From Caldilineaceae bacterium (GTDB lineage Bacteria > Chloroflexota > Anaerolineae > Caldilineales > Caldilineaceae), in contig JAPOVP010000056.1 of the NCBI GenBank assembly GCA_026708085.1, positions 62,001 to 126,000 of the forward strand: DNA of 64,000 nucleotides, given 5' to 3'. This document shows positions 49,310 to 58,671 of the stretch, in pieces; position 1 is the first letter of the stretch, and every line of letters starts with the position of its first letter. Below the pieces are notes generated by a model. The model made no database searches and was not told the origin of the DNA. It saw nothing but the letters and a program-made list of their open reading frames with translations. A program made the translations under genes and the position numbers.

Positions 49310-51424
49310 ATGAAAAGGGTGTGGTTAACTCTCTGTGCGGTGACGGTGTTTGTGTCGGCCTGCACGACCGATACGTTTCCGGCTCTGATACCTTCTGTGG
49401 AAGAGATCACAGTGCAGAATCCGGGCGCGGCGTCGGAAAGAGCCGCGCTGGTCGCCCTCTACGAGGCGACGAACGGCGCCAACTGGGCCAACCGCGCCAA
49501 CTGGCTGAGCGATGAACCGCTCTGGGAGTGGCACGGCGTCACCATTGACAGCGCGGGGCGGGTCACTGCGCTGGATCTTTCAGGTAACCGGTTGAGCGGG
49601 AGGATCCCGTCAGTACTGGGTAAATTCACCAACCTGAGACAGATGTCCCTTGACTCGAACCAGTTGAGCGGGGAGATCCCGGCTGAGCTGGGCAACCTCA
49701 CCAACCTGGAGGGGCTGTCCCTCACAGACAACCAGTTGAACGGGACAGTTCCGTCTGAACTGGGCAACCTCACCAATCTGGAAGAGTTGAGTCTCGCGGA
49801 CAACCAGTTGAGCGGATGCGTGCCCGCAGTGCTGCGCAATGCAGCGAACGATGGACTGGGCGACTTGGCTCTACCCTATTGTGACACGCTAATTTCAGCA
49901 TTCGAGAAGAGGGCCGCGTTGATTGTGCTCTACGGGGCCACGAACGGCGCCAACTGGACCAACCGCGCCAACTGGCTGAGCGACAGTCCGCTTGGGGAGT
50001 GGCACGGCGTCACCACAGACAAAGCAGGGCGGATTGTTTCTCTGGATCTCCGCGGGAACCAGTTGAGCGGAGCGATCCCGCCAGAGATTGGCAACCTCAC
50101 TGACCTGAGAAACCTGTTCCTCCGCGACAACCAGCTGGGCGGATGCCTGCCCCCAAGCTTGCACAAGGTCGCGCACAATGACCTGGCCCGCCTGGGTCTG
50201 TCCAATTGCAATACGCCACCTTCAGCGCCCGAAGAAAGGGCCGCGATGGTTGCGCTCTACGAGGCGGCGAACGGCGCCACCTGGACAGACAGTACCAACT
50301 GGCTGAGCGACAGACCGCTCGGGGAGTGGCACGGCGTTACAATCGACAGCACGGGACGGGTCATTGCGCTGTCCCTCGCAGGCAACCGCTTGAGTGGGGC
50401 GATCCCGGCGGAGCTGGGCAACCTCACCAACCTGAAAATTCTCTCCCTCCGTGACAACCGGTTGAGCGGGACGATCCCGGTGGAATTGGGCGCTCTCACC
50501 AACCTTACGGGCCTATACCTTTCAGCCAACCAGTTGAGCGGAGCGATCCCGGCGGAACTGGGCAGCCTAAGCAACCTGAGAGTGCTGGACCTCGGATTCA
50601 GCCAGCTGAGTGGGACGATTCCGTCTGAGCTGGGCAACCTCACCAACCTGACGCAATTGCGCCTCCGAGAGAATGCGTCGCATGGGGGAATACCGCCGGA
50701 ACTGGGCAACCTCACCAACCTGACGCAATTGCACCTCCAGGGGAATACGTTAGGTGGGGAAATACCGCCGGAATTGGGTCAGCTCGCCAACCTGAGGCAA
50801 CTGTACCTCCAGATGAGCGGGTTGAGTGGAGAGATACCGCCGGAACTGGGCAACATCGCTTGCCTGACACAGCTGCATCTCCAGATGAACGTGTTGAGCG
50901 GGGAGATACCGCCGGAACTGGGCCAGCTTACCTGCCTGACACAGCTCCATCTTTGGGTCAACTATTTGAGTGGGGAGATCCCGCCGGAACTGGGCAACAT
51001 CACCAAACTGACAGAGCTGCACCTCGTAGCTAATCGGTTGAGCGGGGAGATACCGCCAGAACTGGGCAACATCACCGACCTGGAATTACTGTACCTCGGC
51101 TCGAACCGGTTGAGCGGGGAGATACCGCCAGAACTAGGCCAGCTTACCAGCTTGACGGGCCTGTCCCTCTACTCGAACCGGTTGCGCGGGGAGATCCCGT
51201 CAGAACTGGGCCAGCTTACCAACCTGACGGGCCTGTCCCTCAACTCGAATCGGTTGAGCGGGGAGATCCCGCCAGAACTGGGCAACCTCGCTAACCTGTC
51301 ACACATATACCTTGCAGCCAATCATGTACGCGGATGCGCGCCCGCAGCTTGGCGCAATGTAAGGTTCAATGACCTGGGCGACCTTGGGCTGCCCTTTTGT
51401 GACACGCCACAGGATGATGCGTGA
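49310..51424 (+). CDS. leucine-rich-repeat lipoprotein, plant-type repeats
   Basis: The 704-residue protein has a lipobox VFVSAC and around twenty 24-residue LRRs of the plant-specific type (LxxLxLxxNxLSGEIPPELG). Three blocks begin with a capping module RAALVALYEATNGANWTNRA, NWLSDxPLGEWHGVT, as found in plant receptor ectodomains and in bacterial LRR proteins. The last ten repeats are nearly uniform. It should sit on the outer face of the membrane and bind proteins or glycans. AAGGAAA precedes the ATG. The DNA of the repeats is very similar and will be prone to recombination and assembly errors. Confidence 0.88.
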   Translation: MKRVWLTLCAVTVFVSACTTDTFPALIPSVEEITVQNPGAASERAALVALYEATNGANWANRANWLSDEPLWEWHGVTIDSAGRVTALDLSGNRLSGRIPSVLGKFTNLRQMSLDSNQLSGEIPAELGNLTNLEGLSLTDNQLNGTVPSELGNLTNLEELSLADNQLSGCVPAVLRNAANDGLGDLALPYCDTLISAFEKRAALIVLYGATNGANWTNRANWLSDSPLGEWHGVTTDKAGRIVSLDLRGNQLSGAIPPEIGNLTDLRNLFLRDNQLGGCLPPSLHKVAHNDLARLGLSNCNTPPSAPEERAAMVALYEAANGATWTDSTNWLSDRPLGEWHGVTIDSTGRVIALSLAGNRLSGAIPAELGNLTNLKILSLRDNRLSGTIPVELGALTNLTGLYLSANQLSGAIPAELGSLSNLRVLDLGFSQLSGTIPSELGNLTNLTQLRLRENASHGGIPPELGNLTNLTQLHLQGNTLGGEIPPELGQLANLRQLYLQMSGLSGEIPPELGNIACLTQLHLQMNVLSGEIPPELGQLTCLTQLHLWVNYLSGEIPPELGNITKLTELHLVANRLSGEIPPELGNITDLELLYLGSNRLSGEIPPELGQLTSLTGLSLYSNRLRGEIPSELGQLTNLTGLSLNSNRLSGEIPPELGNLANLSHIYLAANHVRGCAPAAWRNVRFNDLGDLGLPFCDTPQDDA

Positions 51425-52256
51425 CAAGGGGTCAGCGACGCTTGCTCTCCCCTGAATTGTGTATTCCCACAAAGCTGCCCGATGGAAAGACTTGGCAGTG
51501 CCTGCAAGACGTGCTGACCCGGCGCCCGGCCTGGGGTCCGGCTTCTCCGGCTATTCGAGTCGCGTAGGCATGGCGCGACGCAGGGCCGCGCGCCGGCGCG
51601 CCGACGCATGAGATCATGGCGCAAGGGCGCTGGAAGACGGCGAAGTGGCTGGCGCAGGGGGGAGTCCAAGCTCCGTTGCGTCATGCCGTCAACTTTCGTT
51701 TTCGACATTCGATATGCTCTCTCAGGGCGCGGTTGATGTCCGTCTGGCCGCCGCGGCCGTCTCGGCCGCGGGCTTTGAACTAAGCGATGGGATCCGCGTC
51801 AAAGCGCAGGGTGCTCTTTCGCTTAATGGGGCGGGATCTCCAACCCGACCCCGCCTTGAGAGTGCAAATCCGGCACGAATGGCACTCGCCAGGTTCACTT
51901 GGCCGGGGGGGGGGGGGGGCTGGTTATAGAGAGTCGTTCTCAAGCGGCGGGGGGCTTCCTGTGCGGGAGAGTTTGTTCTGCTCGGGATGAAAACAGATAA
52001 GGACGGCGGCTATTGGGCTCTTACGGCCTGATGCGGCGCCTGCGGGGGGATCGGCCGGCAACCGACCCGCTGAGAGGCGTTCTTATGCGTTTTCCCAAAG
52101 ATTCGGGTAGCCGCATATCCCTTGACTCCGTACCGTCTGAACGCGAATCTCGTGTTAGCGGGCCTCAAGAATACAAATTATACTGGTGTCCGGACAGCAG
52201 CGAGAGCGGAGAGCCCATCGACGCCAGCCGCGCAGCAACGACACGGGAGACTGAGC
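51425..52256. other. 832-bp gap with a poly(G) tract
   Basis: No supported gene. A run of 15 G lies at 51905-51919. The remaining sequence is GC-rich with no homologous pieces that I can identify; open frames on both strands have accidental composition. A GC-rich palindrome (GCGCGCCGGCGCGCC) sits near 51590. Confidence 0.5.
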
Positions 52257-53483
52257 ATGAAGCGCACGCACAAGAGACTGAGTGTGTTCGCAGCGGTTGT
52301 CGTGGCGTGTGCGGTGATCGCCACTTGTGCCGGCACGAACAGCTCAAACGCCTACATCACTGACCTCCGTCAGTCCCTGCGTCTCCGTCTGCAGCCCGAC
52401 AATGTCGACGCTTACATAAGTCGGGGCAATGCCAAGGGGGAGCTTGAACGATACGAGGAGGCTATCGCCGACTATAGCCAGGCGCTCCAACTCCAGCCCG
52501 ACAATGCCTATGCCTACGACCATCGAGGCTTTGCCAGGTTAATGCTTGGTCAATACCGGGACGCCATCGCTGACTACGACCAAGCCCTCCAACTGCGACC
52601 CGACTTCGCCGCAGCCTACTACTATCGGGGCGCCGCCAGCTTTACGATCGGTGAATATGAGGATGCCATCGCCGACATGGACCAGACCCTCCGTTTCTGG
52701 CCAGACGATGTCAACGCCTACGGCTTTCGAGGCAGTGCGAAGGTCTGTCTAGGTCAATACCAGGACGCCATCGCCGACTACAACCAGGCTCTCCAATTGG
52801 GGCCGGACAATGCCGACGCCTACGCTGGGCGGGCCAATGCCAAGATTGGGCTTGGTCAATACCAGGACGCCTTTAGCGACCTGGACCAGGCTTTTCAACT
52901 GCAGCCCGACAACGCCAACGCTTACGTCGTTCGGGGTCATGCCATGACCCGCCGCGGTCAATACGAGGAGGCCGTTGCCGACTACGGGCAGGCGCTCCAG
53001 CTGCAGGCGGACGCTGCCAGCGTATACGTCTTTCAGGGTCATGCCAAGGGACACCTCGGTCAACACCAGGAGGCCATCGCCGACTATAACCAGGCGCTAC
53101 AACTCAAGCCCGACTATGCCAGCGCCTACTTCTATCGGGGCCGTGCCAAGGTTGAGCTCGGTCAATACCTGGAAGCCATCTCCGACTATAACCAAGCTCT
53201 ACGACTCAAGCCTGATATAGCGGTCGCCTACGTCTATCGGGGTATTGCCAAGGTTGAGCTCGGTCAATATCTGGAAGCCATCACAGACTATGACCAGGCC
53301 CTACAGATCAAGCCCGGCAATGCCCGCGCCTACCACAACAGGGTCCTGGCCAAGTTCAACTTAGGTCTGTCCGTGGACGCCTTTCCCAACTATGAGCAGG
53401 CCCTGCTGGAGCAGTCCGACTTCGCTGACGACTACCGGGATGCGTTGACTTTTCACTTGAGAAGGCCGAAATCGGAACAATGA
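52257..53483 (+). CDS. exported TPR protein
   Basis: From the ATG at 52257, with GGGAG just upstream, the product has 408 residues. A signal peptide (VFAAVVVACAVIATCAG) may carry a non-standard lipobox. About ten 34-residue TPRs follow, nearly all in the form AYxxRGxAKxxLGQYxEAIA and DYxQALQLxPD. A long uniform TPR array of this kind is a protein-binding scaffold. An in-frame extension to 52122 has no initiation signal. The repeated DNA could shift repeat number. Confidence 0.86.
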   Translation: MKRTHKRLSVFAAVVVACAVIATCAGTNSSNAYITDLRQSLRLRLQPDNVDAYISRGNAKGELERYEEAIADYSQALQLQPDNAYAYDHRGFARLMLGQYRDAIADYDQALQLRPDFAAAYYYRGAASFTIGEYEDAIADMDQTLRFWPDDVNAYGFRGSAKVCLGQYQDAIADYNQALQLGPDNADAYAGRANAKIGLGQYQDAFSDLDQAFQLQPDNANAYVVRGHAMTRRGQYEEAVADYGQALQLQADAASVYVFQGHAKGHLGQHQEAIADYNQALQLKPDYASAYFYRGRAKVELGQYLEAISDYNQALRLKPDIAVAYVYRGIAKVELGQYLEAITDYDQALQIKPGNARAYHNRVLAKFNLGLSVDAFPNYEQALLEQSDFADDYRDALTFHLRRPKSEQ

Positions 53484-53780
53484 GGTGAGAAGAATAAAAG
53501 GATTCTGAACAGATTGCGCGCTTCCAAGGCCGGTCTCGCCGCCGTGGTGGGGCCCTGTATGGCGGGCCCGATCTTTGGACCACAATACGGGAAAGATCCC
53601 GTCCCATTTCCTGTGCCGAATGCTCACCAGGTCAAGAGTCGCCGTCAAACACGGATTTGGTCGTCTGAGGCGCGGCTTCGCCCCGGACACGAAGTCCGCT
53701 AGAATGCACTTGACTTCTGACTGTTCGATGCAGCCAGATTCATGACAGACTGTTCGCTACGAGGTTTCCTCCAAGTGGCT

Positions 53781-54113
53781 ATGGTTTCAATCGACAGGGC
53801 GACAATTCAGGCCGTTGCTCAGTTGATCGCCGAACAGTTCGACCCGGAACAGATTATCCTCTTCGGCAGCCACGCCCGCGGCAACGCCGGCTCCCACAGC
53901 GACGTCGATCTCCTCGTCGTCCTCAAATCCCTCGACGACTGGCCCAAACGGGGCAACCCCATTCGCAGGGCGATAGGCGAACAGTTCATGCTGCCCGTCG
54001 ACATCCTCGTCACGACGCATGACCGTCTTGCAAAGCAGCGCAACAATCCTTATTCCTTTGTCAACACGGCTCTAGAACTGCATGAAATCCTGTATGAGCG
54101 GACGGCGTCCTGA
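53781..54113 (+). CDS. MNT-type nucleotidyltransferase (antitoxin of HEPN/MNT pair)
   Basis: The protein has the minimal nucleotidyltransferase signature GSHARGNAGSHSDVDLLVV: G-S and D-x-D are all present, so catalysis is possible. In HEPN/MNT modules this protein inactivates the HEPN RNase by adding nucleotides. I choose the ATG at 53781 (110 residues), since the family starts just before the first helix; an ATG at 53742 is in frame. It overlaps the HEPN gene behind it. Confidence 0.86.
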   Translation: MVSIDRATIQAVAQLIAEQFDPEQIILFGSHARGNAGSHSDVDLLVVLKSLDDWPKRGNPIRRAIGEQFMLPVDILVTTHDRLAKQRNNPYSFVNTALELHEILYERTAS

Positions 54114-54480
54114 GCAGGACTGGTTCGAAAAGGCAGAACAGGACCTGGAGATGGCCCGGCGTGCCATGCTGCCCGGAAATCCATTTCCCGCAATGGCCTG
54201 CTATCATGCCCAGCAGTGTGCCGAAAAGCACCTGAAAGAATTCCTGGTATCCAGGTCGCATAGATTCAATTTCGTCCATGATCTGTTCTATTTGACACAG
54301 GAATGCACGCAACATCAGCCGGCCTTCAGCGAGCTGGAACTGACGGCCGAGACATTGGGCAGGTACGGCGCAGGCGTGCGATATCCGATGGAAGATTTTG
54401 TTGATCCGGACGAAGAAGAGGCTTGGGAAGCGGTAAGATTGGCCGGTGAAGTCGCAACTTTCGTGAAGAGCCAGCTCTAG
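54082..54480 (+). CDS. HEPN-domain protein (toxin of HEPN/MNT pair)
   Basis: The 132-residue all-helical protein contains WFEKAEQDLEMARRA, CYHAQQCAEKHLKEFL and the R-x4-H motif in RFNFVHDL (R61, H66), the RNase centre of HEPN toxins. It overlaps the nucleotidyltransferase gene, as is standard for these pairs. An internal ATG at 54094 (MSGRRPEQDW) may be the true start. The toxin looks intact. Confidence 0.86.
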   Translation: MKSCMSGRRPEQDWFEKAEQDLEMARRAMLPGNPFPAMACYHAQQCAEKHLKEFLVSRSHRFNFVHDLFYLTQECTQHQPAFSELELTAETLGRYGAGVRYPMEDFVDPDEEEAWEAVRLAGEVATFVKSQL

Positions 54481-54526
54481 CCCCGAGGCCCTCCGATTGG
54501 GATCTCCACCAAGCCGCGCAACCTGA

Positions 54527-54739
54527 AAGGAGTGCCGCCACCTGCGGGCGCGATTGGACGCGCTCTACTTTCACCTCTACGAGCTGTCCTAGGATGACGC
54601 GGCCTGCATCCTCGACACGTTCCCCGGCGTACGTCGCCACGACGAGGCTGCGTTCGGCCGTTACCGCACGAAGGAGATGGTGCTCGCGTACTACAATGCG
54701 CTCGACGCCGGGGATGTGGATGTGGTGGTGGTGGTTTAG
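54527..54739 (+). pseudogene. C-terminal remnant of a large restriction enzyme / DNA methylase
   Basis: The frame reads ECRHLRARLDALYFHLYELS, then TAG (54590-54592), then DDAACILDTFPGVRRHDEAA, FGRYRTKEMVLAYYNALDAG and a stop. This tail (LDALYFHLYGLSRDDA..ILDTFP, FGRYRT) is characteristic of the extreme C-terminus of large N6-adenine methylases of type IIG and related systems. The rest of the gene is gone and the remnant carries an internal stop, so it marks a lost system next to the HEPN/MNT pair. Confidence 0.65.
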
Positions 54740-55123
54740 GTCTTCGTGCGTCCAGCTTCAGCCGTGAGCGCACTGTTTCCCTCAAGGCAGGGCGCTCATG
54801 GTTTGGGAATACCTGGCTTGACTTGGGGGTGGGAAGCCTCGTTGGATCGGCGTGAAGTAGGGTAGCCGAAACTCTTTACCAAAATGCTGCATATGGATAT
54901 GGTCGGGAGGAGCCCGGGGCGTTGCAGACGTGGCGGCGCGTTGTCACAATTCATCTCCGAATAGACTTCGGAAGAACCCTTCCTGGCCGTCTATGTCAAA
55001 CCTGCTTTACGCAAGCCTCAAAGTCAGTCTTGAATGTCTGTATTGCATGGCGGACAGAAATTCCTGGCGCATGGCCTGGGACGCCTTGAACTCATAAAGC
55101 TTGTTTTCATAGGAGCAAGGAGC
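54740..55123. other. gap before the nuclease cluster
   Basis: No gene, repeat or clear promoter is seen; reading frames are short and broken. Confidence 0.4.
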
Positions 55124-55504
55124 ATGACTCCGACTTTGACAGATTTGATCGACCGAGCGCCTTGGCGGGAGGCGGTTACCTACCGGGAAACCTGGCCTCA
55201 TGAGTATGTGCTCAGCAGAAAGGATGACCAAAGGGCCTTGATTGAGGCAGTCTGCGCTCGCTTTCGGGCTGGAGAGGGCGTTCGCTGTCGCTTCTTCCGT
55301 ATGAACAATACCTATCTCTTTATTGGAGATTACAAATACTGGTTGATGACGGAGTGCGACGAAATCGATTTTGACGCCGACGGGGATTACGTACTGAATC
55401 GGGCACGGCTTTACCGGGACCGGCGCGATTTCCTGATTCAGCCGGGTGACACCGGCAAGCCTGAGGACTATCCGATGAACCCGCCCAATCCACTGTCCGG
55501 TTGA
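55124..55504 (+). CDS. hypothetical protein heading the nuclease cluster
   Basis: The ATG at 55124 has AGGAG 8 nt upstream and gives 126 residues. Visible segments are LIDRAPWREAVTYRETWPHE (N-terminus) and FRMNNTYLFIGDYKYWLMTE, with a closing NRARLYRDRRDFLIQ. The pattern recalls small proteins found beside restriction genes in Chloroflexota, without known function. It lies 47 bp before the nuclease gene on the same strand. Confidence 0.65.
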   Translation: MTPTLTDLIDRAPWREAVTYRETWPHEYVLSRKDDQRALIEAVCARFRAGEGVRCRFFRMNNTYLFIGDYKYWLMTECDEIDFDADGDYVLNRARLYRDRRDFLIQPGDTGKPEDYPMNPPNPLSG

Positions 55505-55551
55505 CTTAGACCAATTTTTTTCGAAGGTACACAACACTAGGGATAGACGCA

Positions 55552-56610
55552 ATGACAAAGAACCTCACGTTGCTTGCCCAACTCTCAAACACGTTCAACC
55601 AACACCCTGAGCTAGTCGCTACGGAGGCCCTTGGTCACATTCTGGCCGGTTCTGAACCAGCCAGAGAAGCCCTTCGAGCATTTCTTCAGGCGTATATGCT
55701 GGACATTGGAAAGATCGCCACAGTGGAGACCGAGAAAATCGGAGATGAACTCGAACGTCCCGACCTGGCCTGCTCTGACCAAGCGGGCAATGAACGCCTC
55801 TTGATTGAAGCAAAATTCTGGGCGGGTCTTACCGGCAATCAGCCCGTTACTTACCTAAGACGCTTACGAGACACTCGGGCGTCGGCTCTATTGGTGGTGG
55901 CGCCATTCCTTCGATTTGAGGAACTTTGGCCGGAGTTGAAGCGGCGGGTATCCGAAACAGACGATATCGAATGGACTGACGGCGGAGAGGACGGGGAGGT
56001 CAGATGGGCGTCGACCGGAAAACATCGCCTGCTCATGCTAGCATCTTGGCGTCATGTTCTGGATAGGCTGGCAACTCGCGCCAGCGCCGCCGGAGAAATG
56101 CAGTCTACGAATGACATACAGCAACTAAAAGGGCTTGCCGACCTTCAGGATTCCGAAGCATTCCTCCCGCTGCGGGCGGAGCAACTGGGTCCGGAATTCC
56201 CTCGGCTGCACGGGCACCTGCTCCGGCTGTTCTATGATGCGACAGACCGTATCGTTGAAACAGGTTTGGCCGTCACACGGGATATGAAAAAGGTGAGGTT
56301 CGATAGCGGCCGGATTCAATATATGGAGCTTGGAGGCTTCAATAGTTGGTTCGGAACCGATTACGACTACTGGTTCAACTATAGGCAAACGCCCTTATGG
56401 TTCGGATTCCAGCAGGGTGCCTGGAGCGAACATGAGGAAACTATACTATCGAAGATCGCGTCGCTTCGATTGAGAGAGCCGCCCAAATTTATCGAGGCCA
56501 AGCGAGTCATTCCGATTACGCTTTTGACTGGAGTTGAGTACAACGCTGTACTCGATGATGTCGTCAGCCAGCTCAAGGAGATCGCCGAATTGCTGCAGTC
56601 GCCGCAATAG
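55552..56610 (+). CDS. PD-(D/E)XK nuclease-like protein
   Basis: The 352-residue protein has a restriction-endonuclease-like core: RPDLACSD (D71), then LLIEAKFWAGLTGNQPVTYL (E86-x-K88), followed by a strand SALLVVAPFLRFE. After ~residue 170 a C-terminal domain with several aromatic stretches (FGTDYDYWFNYRQTPLWFGF) follows, perhaps a recognition domain. The catalytic residues are all present. The specificity is unknown. Nuclease genes of a different fold lie directly downstream. Confidence 0.78.
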   Translation: MTKNLTLLAQLSNTFNQHPELVATEALGHILAGSEPAREALRAFLQAYMLDIGKIATVETEKIGDELERPDLACSDQAGNERLLIEAKFWAGLTGNQPVTYLRRLRDTRASALLVVAPFLRFEELWPELKRRVSETDDIEWTDGGEDGEVRWASTGKHRLLMLASWRHVLDRLATRASAAGEMQSTNDIQQLKGLADLQDSEAFLPLRAEQLGPEFPRLHGHLLRLFYDATDRIVETGLAVTRDMKKVRFDSGRIQYMELGGFNSWFGTDYDYWFNYRQTPLWFGFQQGAWSEHEETILSKIASLRLREPPKFIEAKRVIPITLLTGVEYNAVLDDVVSQLKEIAELLQSPQ

Positions 56611-56647
56611 ACAATCCTCAGATCGCTTGACAGGGAAAGGAACCACC

Positions 56648-57727
56648 ATGCCGATAGAGACAGAAATCTGGCGTATCCAGCAAGATCTGAGTCCCCTTCC
56701 ACTCACAAACATCGACTTGGAACAGCGCCTGCAGGAAATCATCGTTGCCGACCTCTCCATCGTCGATACCGGGCTCATGCTGATCGGCCGTGAAGTTCCT
56801 ACTGCCTTCGGCGGGTACATCGACATCCTCGCCATCGACGCTAGCGGAAACCTGGTTGTTGTCGAGTTAAAGAAGGGCAGAACGCCCAGGGAAGTCGTAG
56901 CGCAAGTTCTCGACTACGCCTCTTGGGTTATCAGCCTGACTTCCGGAGACATCGCCAGGATTTTCATCGACTACCAGGGTTCCTTGGAAGTCAAAGAGAC
57001 GCAGGAAGGCATAGACGCTGCCCTCAAAGATCGGTTTGGCGCCATACCCGACGAACTCAACACCTCCCACAGGCTCCTGATCGTCGCCGCAGAACTTGAT
57101 CCGTCTACCGAGCGCATCGTCTCCTATCTGCAAGAGCAGTACGGTGTCGACATCAACGTCGCGTTCTTTCGAACTTTTCGGGATGAAGACCGTGAATACC
57201 TGACCCGCACCTGGCTTATCGAGCCGGACACTCTTGCGACCGAAATCTCCTCCTCCACAGCCAAGAGAGAGTGGAATGGCGAGGTTTACGTCGTCTTCGT
57301 TGAAGATGAGAGCCGCCGCTGGAAAGACGCCAAACGATATGGTTTCGTCAGTGCTGGGGGTGGGGATACGTACGTGAAGCCGCTCGGGAAGCTTCAACGC
57401 GGCGACCGGGTCTGGGTCCACGCGTCCGGCAATGGCTATGTCGGCTTTGGCGAGGTCCTGGAGCCCGCCGTGCGCCCTGACCAGTTCATGGTCTACATCG
57501 ACGGCGATCGCAAACCTCTGACCGAATTCCAGCTAGAGGCACCGAACGCCTTCAAAGAAGAGCAAGGGGAGCATTTCGTCGCCGTCCGTTGGATCAAGAC
57601 GGTCGACAAACAGCCAGGAATTTGGGAGCGGGGGTTTTTCAGCTACCCAAGAATCGTAGCGAGACCTCTCAGCCCCAAGTGGCAATTCACGATTGACCGG
57701 CTCACGTCCCTTTGGGGCATAGAATAG
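56648..57727 (+). CDS. NucS-like nuclease with additional C-terminal domain
   Basis: From the ATG at 56648 (AAGGAA upstream) the protein has 359 residues. Residues ~25-100 match the NucS/EndoMS-type PD-(D/E)XK core: E30, D59 in GGYIDILAID, E73-x-K75 in LVVVELKKG, and VVAQVLDYASWV. Residues ~220-340 form a second domain (EVYVVFVEDESRRWKDAKRY, QRGDRVWVHASGNGYVGFGE) with a beta-barrel look, perhaps PUA/EVE-like and able to read a modified base. NucS proper cuts mismatched DNA; the added domain makes a mobile restriction-like nuclease more likely here. Confidence 0.78.
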   Translation: MPIETEIWRIQQDLSPLPLTNIDLEQRLQEIIVADLSIVDTGLMLIGREVPTAFGGYIDILAIDASGNLVVVELKKGRTPREVVAQVLDYASWVISLTSGDIARIFIDYQGSLEVKETQEGIDAALKDRFGAIPDELNTSHRLLIVAAELDPSTERIVSYLQEQYGVDINVAFFRTFRDEDREYLTRTWLIEPDTLATEISSSTAKREWNGEVYVVFVEDESRRWKDAKRYGFVSAGGGDTYVKPLGKLQRGDRVWVHASGNGYVGFGEVLEPAVRPDQFMVYIDGDRKPLTEFQLEAPNAFKEEQGEHFVAVRWIKTVDKQPGIWERGFFSYPRIVARPLSPKWQFTIDRLTSLWGIE

Positions 57728-57785
57728 GCCCTCGCGCCTCCTTCGAACTACCCTGCCAAGCGACTCTCCACAAGGAAGTGCAGCC

Positions 57786-58577
57786 ATGCCCAACATCGTC
57801 TATGTGCTAACCAATCCGGCGATGCCGGGGATCGTCAAAATCGGCATGACCGACAGGAAGAACGTTCAGCATAGGATGGGAGAACTTTACTCTACAGGCG
57901 TGCCGCTTCCCTTTGACTGCGTAATCGCCCGCGAAATTGAGGGAATCGGAGCCGGCGAGATTGAGAGCGCACTGCACATCGCCTTCGGGCCACATCGCAT
58001 AAACAATTCCCGGGAGTTCTTCCAGCTGGAACCAGAGCAGGTCGAGGTCCTGCTGCAGGTGATGCCGGGCAAGGACGTGACGCCGCCGGACACCGACCAG
58101 ACGGCTGGTCTCACACCAGATGACAGGGATGCCTCTTCAGAGTTCAAGAAGCGTCAGAGTCGGACCAACGAAGAGGAGTTTTTCGACTCTCTCAACGAAA
58201 ACGGCAAAACAGTCTACGACAGTGTGCTGGCACTTGGAAAAAAGCGCGGCATGAGAATCAAATGGGGCCTCAAAGGGTTCTCACTCAACGTGGAATCCAA
58301 AGGAGCTCTGATCGTGGTCTGCTACGGCTACCCGCCATCGGCGTACAACCAGAATATCTATACTGATTTCGACTCGGTGCTGAGGAAGTCGACCGTTCCG
58401 CCTGAAGACGTGGAAGCGCTGAAGGACATTGCGCTCAAGACTGGTCTGTTCGAGCCTGCAGGCAGGGGTAACAATTTTGTGTGCCGCACCGACCGGACGT
58501 GGGACGAAGCTGAACTGGCTAAACTGACGGGCTGGATGAGCACGGTCGTAGAGCATATCCGCCAGTACGAAACGTAG
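57786..58577 (+). CDS. GIY-YIG nuclease-like protein (T5orf172 type)
   Basis: The 263-residue protein starts with IVYVLTNPAMPGIVKIGMTD, where VYV..(10)..VKIG is the degenerate GIY-YIG motif of T5orf172/Mug113 proteins, followed by R30 and a helix. The domain ends near residue 100. The C-terminal half (~125-260) contains a domain NENGKTVYDSVLALGKKRGM, RIKWGLKGFSLNV, similar in style to small DNA-binding endonuclease accessory domains. It is the last gene of the cluster, 58 bp behind the NucS-like gene on the same strand. Confidence 0.8.
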   Translation: MPNIVYVLTNPAMPGIVKIGMTDRKNVQHRMGELYSTGVPLPFDCVIAREIEGIGAGEIESALHIAFGPHRINNSREFFQLEPEQVEVLLQVMPGKDVTPPDTDQTAGLTPDDRDASSEFKKRQSRTNEEEFFDSLNENGKTVYDSVLALGKKRGMRIKWGLKGFSLNVESKGALIVVCYGYPPSAYNQNIYTDFDSVLRKSTVPPEDVEALKDIALKTGLFEPAGRGNNFVCRTDRTWDEAELAKLTGWMSTVVEHIRQYET

Positions 58578-58604
58578 GGACGCCCCTTGTGGGTGCCCAA
58601 CAAC
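58577..58604. repeat. short palindromic REP-like sequence
   Basis: GGGACGCCCCTTGTGGGTGCCC directly behind the GIY-YIG gene is the type of imperfect palindrome that is widely dispersed in intergenic DNA of such genomes. It may serve as a weak terminator. Only one copy is seen in this window. Confidence 0.35.
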
Positions 58605-58671
58605 GCTGCAGTGCGCAGCTGTCGCCTTGGGCTGAAAGCTGCCTAGGGCGTCAGGGCAAGGAGCAAAAACA

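Noticed and set aside
49560-51330. Regular DNA repeats that could look like a CRISPR array
   Set aside because: The period (72 bp) equals 24 codons of an LRR and the frame is open throughout; there are no unique spacers.
52370-53400. Regular ~102-bp repeats
   Set aside because: They are the 34-residue TPR units of one coding sequence.
13866-54592. Five premature stops in this window are all TAG (13866, 13974, 21499, 29804, 54590), suggesting amber recoding
   Set aside because: TAG also ends apparently normal genes here (for example 11456 and 18949), and most affected genes are IS or defence remnants that decay anyway. Simple nonsense mutation is enough.
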